DNA of 42,705 nt from Actinomadura darangshiensis. GTDB lineage: Bacteria > Actinomycetota > Actinomycetes > Streptosporangiales > Streptosporangiaceae. Under the pieces are notes generated by a model. The model worked only from the letters and a program-made list of their open reading frames with translations. It was not told the origin of the DNA and ran no database searches. Numbering within the stretch: position 1 is the first letter of the stretch; each line of letters opens with the position of its first letter. Both the position numbers and the translations under genes were made by a program. The stretch spans positions 1 to 42,705 of the forward strand of contig NZ_SMKY01000046.1 in assembly GCF_004349235.1 (NCBI RefSeq), in the 5' to 3' direction. This document shows, in pieces, positions 36,821-42,705 of the stretch.

Positions 36821-36839
36821 TGGTCCGTTAGACGGACCA
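36821..36839. promoter_or_regulatory. Operator copy 1: TGGTCCGTTAGACGGACCA
   Basis: A perfect inverted repeat with eight-base arms TGGTCCGT/ACGGACCA and TAG spacer, placed between the predicted start of transcription and the quinoprotein start codon. Bound repressor would block elongation. It matches copy 2 at 16 of 19 positions. Confidence 0.7.
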
Positions 36840-36861
36840 ACCGATCCGATCAACGGACGAC

Positions 36862-36890
36862 ACGGTAGGCCGCCGCCGCGAAATTGACAA
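36862..36890 (-). promoter_or_regulatory. Promoter of the quinoprotein-pqqABCDE operon
   Basis: On the minus strand TTGTCA (36890-36885), a 17-base spacer and TACCGT (36867-36862) match a sigma-70-type promoter, with the start of transcription near 36855, just upstream of operator copy 1. Confidence 0.55.
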
Positions 36891-36948
36891 GGGTATTGCC
36901 GCCCCGCCGTCGTCATGAGATCGTCCTAACGCCTCTGAACGGTACATC

Positions 36949-36967
36949 TGGACCGCTAGATGGACCA
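36949..36967. promoter_or_regulatory. Operator copy 2: TGGACCGCTAGATGGACCA
   Basis: A degenerate palindrome, 16 of 19 bases identical with copy 1, 32 bp before the ThuA-like start codon. The same protein is expected to bind both, linking the two divergent units. Confidence 0.65.
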
Positions 36968-36999
36968 CAGAGCGAGCCTGTCAGGAAGGAACCTGCGCC

Positions 37000-37992
37000 A
37001 TGAGGAGACCCTCGTCCCACCTGGTGACCGCGGTGACGGCGGCGACGGGCACCGCCGCCGCGCTGGTCGCCGCGACGCTGCTCACCGGACTTCCCGCCGC
37101 GGCCGGCGGAACCCACGCCAAGCCGCAGCAACGCGGGGCACAGCAGCTCGGCGACCCCGACTACGGCGTCTGCCGGGGCACCGACCCGCGCTGCTACCAC
37201 GACTGGGGCAACTTCGACCCCGCCGAGGGCTACAAGGTCCTCGTGTACAGCCGGACCGCGGGGCCTCGGCACGCCAACCTCGGCCCCGCGCTCGCCGCCG
37301 GGCTGAACCCGCCGCTCAGCGACGCGAACGTCGCGCAGAAGGCCCTGGTCGAGATGGGCCGGGAGAACGGGTTCGCGGTCGACTGGACCGAGGACGTCAC
37401 CCAGCTCTCGTCCCCCGGGAAGCTGTTCAAGTACAACGCCGTCGTGTTCATGAGCACCACGCGGGACACCCTGGACGACGCAGCCCAGACCTCGCTGCGG
37501 CAGTACATCCGGGGCGGCGGCGGGTTCGTGGGCGTCCACAACGCGTTCGGCACCGAGTACAACTGGCCCTGGTACGAGGGGCTCCTCGGCGGCGCGAACT
37601 ACTACGACCACGGGCACGCCCAGACCGGGACCGTCCGCACCGTGGACCGCAGGGACGTCTCCACCGCCGGCCTGCCGGGACGCTGGACGTTCAGCGACGA
37701 GTGGTACAACCTCGTCCCGTTCCCGTCCAGGGTGCGGTTCCTCGCGGCCGTCGACGAGAAGTCGCTGCCGGAGGGCGTGCAGGGCGGGTCGGGCCATCCC
37801 GGGCACGGGTCGTTCCACCCCGTCGCCTGGTGCCAGTACTACGACGGCGGGCGGGCCTGGCTCACCACGCTCGGTCATGACGCCAAGGCCTTCACCGACG
37901 ACGGCACGGGTTTCGCCGGCGCCGTGCAGTTCCGGAAGATGCTGCTGGGCGGCATCGAGTCGGCCATGGGCAAAGAGCCCTTCTGCCGGTGA
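37000..37992 (+). CDS. Secreted ThuA-like domain protein
   Basis: A 330-aa exported protein: signal peptide (residues 1-36), then a ThuA/trehalose-utilisation-like domain (about 75-325), a class-I-glutamine-amidotransferase-like fold. Landmarks are YKVLVYSRTAGPRHAN, VFMSTTRDTLDDAAQTSLRQYIRGGGGFVGVHNAFGTEYNWPWYEGLLGG, and FHPVAWCQYYDGGRAWLTTLGHDAKAF. The function of secreted ThuA proteins is not settled; links to oxidised (3-keto) sugars have been suggested for the family. It diverges from the PQQ dehydrogenase and shares its operator, which fits a role with an oxidised carbohydrate or polyol product. AGGAAGG lies before the ATG. Confidence 0.9.
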   Translation: MRRPSSHLVTAVTAATGTAAALVAATLLTGLPAAAGGTHAKPQQRGAQQLGDPDYGVCRGTDPRCYHDWGNFDPAEGYKVLVYSRTAGPRHANLGPALAAGLNPPLSDANVAQKALVEMGRENGFAVDWTEDVTQLSSPGKLFKYNAVVFMSTTRDTLDDAAQTSLRQYIRGGGGFVGVHNAFGTEYNWPWYEGLLGGANYYDHGHAQTGTVRTVDRRDVSTAGLPGRWTFSDEWYNLVPFPSRVRFLAAVDEKSLPEGVQGGSGHPGHGSFHPVAWCQYYDGGRAWLTTLGHDAKAFTDDGTGFAGAVQFRKMLLGGIESAMGKEPFCR

Positions 37993-38028
37993 CACTGATG
38001 TGCCGGTGACAGTGCTGTGCGTCGCGTT

Positions 38029-38058
38029 CCGGCGGCCGGGTCCGCACCCGGCCGCCGG
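38029..38058. terminator. Perfect 13-bp stem hairpin between convergent genes
   Basis: Arms CCGGCGGCCGGGT and ACCCGGCCGCCGG pair without mismatch around a CCGC loop. It lies between the ThuA stop (37992) and the livF stop (38062) and would end transcription from both sides. There is no T-run, as is usual for terminators in such GC-rich genomes. Confidence 0.75.
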
Positions 38059-38061
38059 CCG

Positions 38062-38796
38062 CTACAGGCCCAGGTAGATGCGCCGCACCTGGACGTCCTC
38101 GCGCAGTTCCCGGGACGTCCCGGTCATCGCGACCTCGCCGTTCTCCATGACCACGCAGTCGCTCGTGGCCTCGAACGTCAGCTTGGCGTTCTGCTCCACG
38201 AGCAGCAGGCTGAGCCCCTCCTCGCGCAGCCGCACGAGGACGGCGAGGATGTCCTCGACCAGCTTGGGCGACAGCCCCATAGACGGCTCGTCCAGCAGGA
38301 TCAGGCGGGGCCGCGACATCAGCGCGCGGCCGACGGCCAGCATCTGCTGCTGCCCGCCCGACAGCGCCCCGGCGAGCCGGGACCGCATCTCCTTCAGCAC
38401 GGGGAACAGGTCGTACACCTCGGCGAGCGCCTCCCCGGTGCCGCCGTCGCGCCACGAGCGGGCGTAGGCGCCGAGCATCAGGTTCTTCTCGACGCTCAGG
38501 CCGGGGAAGACGTGCCGCCCCTCGGGGACGTAGCCGATCCCGTGCCGGACCACGTCGCGCGCCTTGACCTTGGTCAGGTCGGTGCCGCCGAACCGGATCC
38601 GGCCGCCGCTGCGCGGCACGAGGCCCATCAGCGCCTTGAGCGTGGACGTCTTGCCCGCGCCGTTCGCGCCGATGATGCCCACCGACTGTCCCGGCGCCAC
38701 CGAGAACCCGATCGACCGCACCGCGCAGACGCCCCCGTAGTGGACCGACAGGTCCTCCACCGTGAGGGTCTCCGCCTTCTCGTCCTCGCCGGGCAT
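38062..38796 (-). CDS. livF: Branched-chain-amino-acid-type ABC transporter ATPase LivF
   Basis: A 244-aa ATP-binding subunit: Walker A GANGAGKTS, Q-loop, signature LSGGQQQ, Walker B LILLDEPS and the LivF-specific GYVPEGRHVFPGLSVEKNL. It powers import together with the LivM-LivG fusion. It overlaps that gene by one base (TGATG) and is last in the operon. Confidence 0.95.
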   Translation of the reverse strand: MPGEDEKAETLTVEDLSVHYGGVCAVRSIGFSVAPGQSVGIIGANGAGKTSTLKALMGLVPRSGGRIRFGGTDLTKVKARDVVRHGIGYVPEGRHVFPGLSVEKNLMLGAYARSWRDGGTGEALAEVYDLFPVLKEMRSRLAGALSGGQQQMLAVGRALMSRPRLILLDEPSMGLSPKLVEDILAVLVRLREEGLSLLLVEQNAKLTFEATSDCVVMENGEVAMTGTSRELREDVQVRRIYLGL

Positions 38797-40634
38797 CAGC
38801 TCACCTCCGTCGGGTCCGGCAGCGGCATGTCCGCCATCGCCGAGTCACCGAGATACGCCTCGATCACGGTGTGGTCGCCGGCCACCTCGGCGGGCGTCCC
38901 CTCCGCGATCACACCGCCGTTCGACAGCACGGTCACCCGCTCGCACAGCGACATGACCAGGCCCATGTTGTGCTCGATGAGGACGACGGTGACGCCGCTG
39001 TCCCGGATGGACCGGACGATCTCGGCGAGCTGGCGCACCTCCTCGCCGTTCAGCCCGGCGGCCGGCTCGTCCAGCAGCAGGAGCCGCGGCGAGCCCGCCA
39101 TCGCGCGGGCGATCTCGATGCGGCGCTGGATGCCGTAGGGCAGCGAGCCCGGCGGCGCGGCGGCGAACTCGGTGAGCCCGAAGCGCTCCAGCAGCGCGTC
39201 CGCCCGCCGGTGCAGCCGCCGCTCCTGCCGCCAGATCCCGACCGGCCACAGCAGGTACCGCCAGATGGCGCGGGTGCGGGTCCGGTCCAGGGCGACGAGC
39301 AGGTTGTCGCGGACCGTCAGCTCCCCGAACAGCCGGAGGTTCTGGAAGGTCCGGGCCAGGCCGAGCATCGACAGCCGGTACGGGCGGCCGCCCGAGATGA
39401 CCCGGCCGTCCATGAGCACCCGCCCGCCGGACGCCTTGTAGAAGCCGCTGACGACGTTGAACAGCGTCGTCTTCCCCGAGCCGTTCGGCCCGACGATGCC
39501 CCGGATCTCGCCGCGCTCCACGGTGAGCGACACCTCGCTGAGGGCCTTCAGGCCGCGGAACTGCTTGGAGACGTCCCGGACCTCCAGCATCGGAGGCGCG
39601 CCCTCCTGCGCGGCCGCCTCCTCCCCCGGCTCGTACGGCCGGAAGGGGCGCAGCGCCGCGCGGTCGGCGGACGTGCCCCGGCGCCGGTCGACGACGGCCC
39701 GCACCCTCGCGGGGACGCCCGCCAGCCCGGTCGGGGCGAACACGACCATGAGCACGACGACCACGCCGAAGCCGAGCTGCGCGTAGGTGGGGTAGTCCAC
39801 CAGCTGCTCGCGGATCAGCGTGAGCCCGACCGCGCCGACGACGCAGCCGGCCAGGCTCTGCCGGCCGCCGATCACGACCATCGCCAGCAGCAGGAACATG
39901 TTGGCGATGCTGAAGGTGTCCGGCGCGATGTAGCGGATCAGCCCCACGTACAGCACCCCGGCGAGGCCGCCGAACACGCTGGACAGCATGAACGCCGTCA
40001 TCCGCAGCAGCGGGATCTCCGCGCCGACCGCGCCCGCGGCGAGCGGGTCGTCCCGCATCGCCATCATCCGGCGGCCGAGGCCCGTCCGCACCACGAACTG
40101 CCCGAACAGCAGCGCGAGCGCGAACACCACCGCTTCGAGGTAGTAGTACAGGTACTCGCTGGACAGGTCGATGCCGAACATCGGCGGGACGGGGATGGCC
40201 GAGATGCCCTCGGCCCCGCCCGCGATCTCCGCGTTCGTCGTCCAGTTGATGAACCCGAGCGCGAGCCCGAGCGTGACGATGCCGAGGTAGTGCGACTGCA
40301 TCCGCAGCGCCGGGACGCCGACGAGCAGCCCGATCACCGCGGACGCCAGCAGCGCCAGCGCGGCCGCCGGCCAGAACCCCAGCCCGTTGTGGGTGGTGAG
40401 GATCGCGGTCGCGTAGGCGCTCACCCCGAAGAAGGCGACCTGCGCGAGGTTGATCTGGCCCGCGATGCCCATGGCGAGGCCCATCCCGATCGCCAGCAGC
40501 GCGAACACCAGCGCGATGTTGACGACGTGGATCGTGTAGCTCCCCACCTGGTACGGCAGGATCAGGGCGAGGACGACCAGCACCGCGATCCCGCCGAGCC
40601 GCGGTGTGCGGGGATGTCGGAGCAGCCCGGTCAT
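38796..40634 (-). CDS. LivM-LivG fusion: permease plus ATPase of HAAT ABC importer
   Basis: A 612-aa fusion of two Liv subunits. Residues about 1-320 are the LivM permease, with 8-10 helices and the IGMGLAMGIAGQINLAQVAFFGVSAY motif. Residues 349-612 are the LivG ATPase (Walker A GPNGSGKTT, LPYGIQRRIEIARAMA signature, Walker B LLLLDEPAAGL, and ARTFQNLRLF). A flexible link rich in Arg, Pro and Glu joins them. The fusion fixes one ATPase per permease half. Its start overlaps the LivH stop as ATGA. Fused LivMG occurs in several actinobacteria and proteobacteria. Confidence 0.94.
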   Translation of the reverse strand: MTGLLRHPRTPRLGGIAVLVVLALILPYQVGSYTIHVVNIALVFALLAIGMGLAMGIAGQINLAQVAFFGVSAYATAILTTHNGLGFWPAAALALLASAVIGLLVGVPALRMQSHYLGIVTLGLALGFINWTTNAEIAGGAEGISAIPVPPMFGIDLSSEYLYYYLEAVVFALALLFGQFVVRTGLGRRMMAMRDDPLAAGAVGAEIPLLRMTAFMLSSVFGGLAGVLYVGLIRYIAPDTFSIANMFLLLAMVVIGGRQSLAGCVVGAVGLTLIREQLVDYPTYAQLGFGVVVVLMVVFAPTGLAGVPARVRAVVDRRRGTSADRAALRPFRPYEPGEEAAAQEGAPPMLEVRDVSKQFRGLKALSEVSLTVERGEIRGIVGPNGSGKTTLFNVVSGFYKASGGRVLMDGRVISGGRPYRLSMLGLARTFQNLRLFGELTVRDNLLVALDRTRTRAIWRYLLWPVGIWRQERRLHRRADALLERFGLTEFAAAPPGSLPYGIQRRIEIARAMAGSPRLLLLDEPAAGLNGEEVRQLAEIVRSIRDSGVTVVLIEHNMGLVMSLCERVTVLSNGGVIAEGTPAEVAGDHTVIEAYLGDSAMADMPLPDPTEVS

Positions 40635-41500
40635 GCGCGGCTCACCGTCATCTCGCCGAAGATCCCGGTCGGCCGGATCATGATGGCCACCGTGAACACC
40701 AGGAACACGACCAGCTCGGAGTAGCCCTGGAAGTGCCCGGCCGCGAAGGAGTCCAGGATCCCGATGGCGAAGCCGCCGACGATCGCGCCCGGGATGTTGC
40801 CGCAGCCGCCGAGCATGGCGGCCGCGAACCCCTTGATGCCGATCGCCCCGCCCATCGTCGCGTTCACGTACAGCAGCGGGCCGACGAGCCCGCCCGCGAG
40901 GGCCGCGAGCCCGGCGCCGATCGCGAACGCGATCGCGTTGCTGCGGCCGACGTGGATGCCGACGGCGGTGGCCGCCTCGTGGTCCATCGCGACCGCCTGC
41001 ATGGCGGCGCCCAGCTTGGTGCGCTGCAGGAACCCGGCCAGCAGCACGACGGCGACCGCCGCGATGGCGAGGACGACCAGGTCGTAGGTGCGGACGCGGA
41101 GCCCGGCGAACTCCAGCGGGGCGCCGCCGACCGGGGACGACACGGCGCGCCCGGTCGCGCCCCAGATCAGCACGGCGACCGCCTGCAGGACCATGCCGAA
41201 GCCGATCGTGCCGATCAGCATCAGCGTGAAGTCCTTGTTCTCCAGCGGGCGCAGCACCCGCTCGATGACCAGGCCGATCAGCCCGGTCACCGCGATGGCG
41301 AGCGCCATCGCCACCGCGAACGGCAGCTTGGTGGACATGTAGAAGGTGGACGCGGCATAGGCGCCGATCATGAGCACGTCGGCGTGCGCGAAGTTGACCA
41401 GCCCCATGGTGCGGTAGACGAGGGAGAACCCCATCGCGACCAGGGCGTAGATCGCGCCGAGGCTCAGCCCGCCTATCAGCGTCTGAAGGAAGACCTGCAT
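40631..41500 (-). CDS. livH: HAAT ABC importer permease LivH
   Basis: A 289-aa integral membrane permease of the hydrophobic-amino-acid (HAAT) ABC family, with about eight helices and the LivH starts LIGGLSLGAIYALVAMGFSLVYRTMGLVNFAHAD. It pairs with LivM to form the channel. It follows the binding protein with a 16-bp gap and overlaps the LivM-LivG gene by four bases. Confidence 0.95.
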   Translation of the reverse strand: MQVFLQTLIGGLSLGAIYALVAMGFSLVYRTMGLVNFAHADVLMIGAYAASTFYMSTKLPFAVAMALAIAVTGLIGLVIERVLRPLENKDFTLMLIGTIGFGMVLQAVAVLIWGATGRAVSSPVGGAPLEFAGLRVRTYDLVVLAIAAVAVVLLAGFLQRTKLGAAMQAVAMDHEAATAVGIHVGRSNAIAFAIGAGLAALAGGLVGPLLYVNATMGGAIGIKGFAAAMLGGCGNIPGAIVGGFAIGILDSFAAGHFQGYSELVVFLVFTVAIMIRPTGIFGEMTVSRA

Positions 41501-41516
41501 CGTTCCGCTTCCCCGG

Positions 41517-42677
41517 TCAGCCGCCGGCCTTGACGAGCTTCCCGTTCTTGATGATGCCGATCGAGGTGGCCTTGATGCCGACCCCGGTCTCGTCGTATGC
41601 GAAGCTGCCGAGCAGCCCCTCGTGCTTCACCGCCCGGATCGCGTCGGCAAGCTTCTTGCCCTTCGCTGCACCGGAGCTCTTCAGCGCGGTGAGCAGGATC
41701 TGCGCGCCGTCGTAGGCCTTGGCGCCGTGCATCTCGGCGTCCTCGCCGTAGGCGGCCTTGTAGGCGGCGGCGAACTTCTTGGACGCCTCGCTGATGTCGT
41801 TGCCGAGGTAGGGCGAGCTGACGATGGTGCCCTCGGCGTTCTCCGCGCCCGCGGTGTCGAGGTAGACGGGGGTGCCCTGCGGCGCGGCGCCGGCGAACGG
41901 CGCCTCGATGCCGAGGTCGCGGGCCTGCTTGACGATCAGCCCGGACTCGACCTCCTCGGCGCCGAGGAAGACGACCTGCGGCGACTTCTGCCGGATCTTG
42001 GTCAGCTGCGCGCTGAAGTCCTTCTGGTCGGTGGTGACGACCTGGTCGGCGGCCGGCGTGACGCCGCGGTCCTTCAGCGCCTTGAGGAACGCGTCGTGCT
42101 CCCCTTTGCCGTAGGCGCCGTTGTTGGTGATCATCGCGATCTTCGTGTACTTCTTGTGGTCGACGACGTACTTGGCGAGCGTCTCGTCGTAGGTCGTGCT
42201 CGTCGGCCCGTTCAGGAACAGGAAGGGGCTCTTCAGCGCGATCATCCCCGGCGACTGCCCGGACGCGATGTTCGGGATCTCGGCGGTGCGCAGCGTCGGC
42301 GCCATCGCGATCGTGACCGCGCTCTCCGCGGTGCCGAGCATCGCGACGTAGTCCTGGCTGTCGATCTTGCGGGCGATGTTGGTGCCGACGGTCGGGTCGC
42401 CCTGGTCGTCGAACACGTCCAGCTTGACGGTGCGGCCGCCGATCCCGCCGGCCTTGTTCCACTCGTCGACGGCGAGCTTGGCGCCCTTGTACTCCCACTT
42501 GCCGAGCGAGCTGAGCTGCCCGCTCTGCGCGTCGACCAGGGCGATCTTGATGGGGCCGGTGCCGCCGGAGCCGGAGTCGTCGTCCTCGCCGGGGGCGGCG
42601 CAGCCGGCGGCGGCGAGGCCCACGGCGAGGACGCCGGCGGCGAGCGCGGTCAGGCGGGGTCTGGGAAGGTTTCGCAT
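41517..42677 (-). CDS. Extracellular ligand-binding lipoprotein (LivK/peripla_BP_6 type)
   Basis: A 386-aa substrate-binding lipoprotein. The signal peptide ends in the lipobox AAGC (Cys26), followed by an acidic Gly/Ser linker. The two-lobed type I binding fold spans about 42-384, with IKIALVDAQSGQLSSLGKWEYKGAKLAVDEWNKAGGIGGR at its start. GAGGTGACATC precedes the ATG at 42677. It is the first gene of the importer operon. The HAAT family takes up branched-chain amino acids, urea, and often aromatic acids; the ligand cannot be told by sequence. Confidence 0.94.
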   Translation of the reverse strand: MRNLPRPRLTALAAGVLAVGLAAAGCAAPGEDDDSGSGGTGPIKIALVDAQSGQLSSLGKWEYKGAKLAVDEWNKAGGIGGRTVKLDVFDDQGDPTVGTNIARKIDSQDYVAMLGTAESAVTIAMAPTLRTAEIPNIASGQSPGMIALKSPFLFLNGPTSTTYDETLAKYVVDHKKYTKIAMITNNGAYGKGEHDAFLKALKDRGVTPAADQVVTTDQKDFSAQLTKIRQKSPQVVFLGAEEVESGLIVKQARDLGIEAPFAGAAPQGTPVYLDTAGAENAEGTIVSSPYLGNDISEASKKFAAAYKAAYGEDAEMHGAKAYDGAQILLTALKSSGAAKGKKLADAIRAVKHEGLLGSFAYDETGVGIKATSIGIIKNGKLVKAGG

Positions 42678-42705
42678 GATGTCACCTCGGGGGGTGGGAC
42701 AACGG

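Noticed and set aside
36884..36889. TTGACA on the plus strand as -35 of the ThuA gene
   Set aside because: No -10-like hexamer follows at 15-19 bases; the same bases fit better as the -35 (TTGTCA) of the opposite strand.

Overview
The window is high-GC DNA with dense, tightly packed genes, strong codon bias, Tat/lipoprotein exports, F420-type enzymes, PadR/TetR/MarR regulators and CBM2-bearing cellulases. This fits a filamentous soil actinomycete (Streptosporangiales/Streptomyces-like); the sequence alone does not fix the genus. No rRNA, tRNA, CRISPR array, insertion sequence or phage gene was seen, and no gene-free stretch exceeds 300 bases.

Left third (1-13284): a truncated Ser/Thr kinase diverges from a DUF6777-like lipoprotein. 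An ArsR sensor plus CDF metal-efflux pair follows. Next is a three-gene cellulose/xyloglucan operon (GH12, GH5-CBM2, GH44-CBM2) whose promoter carries a textbook CebR/CelR palindrome over the start of transcription. After that come an amidohydrolase, an esterase-fold protein that has lost its serine nucleophile, a diacylglycerol-kinase-like enzyme, a PadR regulator, and an aldo/keto reductase divergent from a LuxR-type regulator with a palindrome between them.

Centre (13291-20126): four minus-strand genes form the most unusual locus: three paralogous DUF4132 proteins (808, 549 and 775 aa) followed by a 130-aa protein that ends exactly in Gly-Gly and reads like a beta-grasp (ubiquitin/MoaD-like) protein. 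The last three genes overlap by one base each (TGATG), so they are probably translated together. I propose this as a candidate uncharacterised DUF4132-ubiquitin-like system.

Middle right (20213-30916): a Baeyer-Villiger-type flavin monooxygenase, an SDR, an EamA-like membrane protein, a secreted trypsin-like protease, a sugar-nucleotide epimerase, an orphan GroES, an erythromycin-esterase-like protein, a deazaflavin-dependent reductase and an F420 LLM oxidoreductase divergent from a MarR regulator with twin palindromic operators. Then comes a two-domain 3-dehydroshikimate dehydratase (QuiC type).

Right third (30960-42677): a TetR regulator converges on a PQQ island transcribed leftward: quinoprotein dehydrogenase, pqqA, pqqB, pqqC, pqqD, pqqE. 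The quinoprotein is Tat-exported and carries a C-terminal cupredoxin-like domain without copper ligands. A ThuA-like secreted protein diverges from it, and both promoter regions contain nearly the same 19-bp operator, so the two units are probably co-regulated. A perfect 13-bp hairpin separates ThuA from a Liv-type ABC importer (binding protein, LivH, LivM-LivG fusion, LivF). QuiC, a PQQ enzyme and a Liv-type importer in one neighbourhood suggest, but do not prove, uptake and periplasmic oxidation of a quinate-like or polyol substrate.
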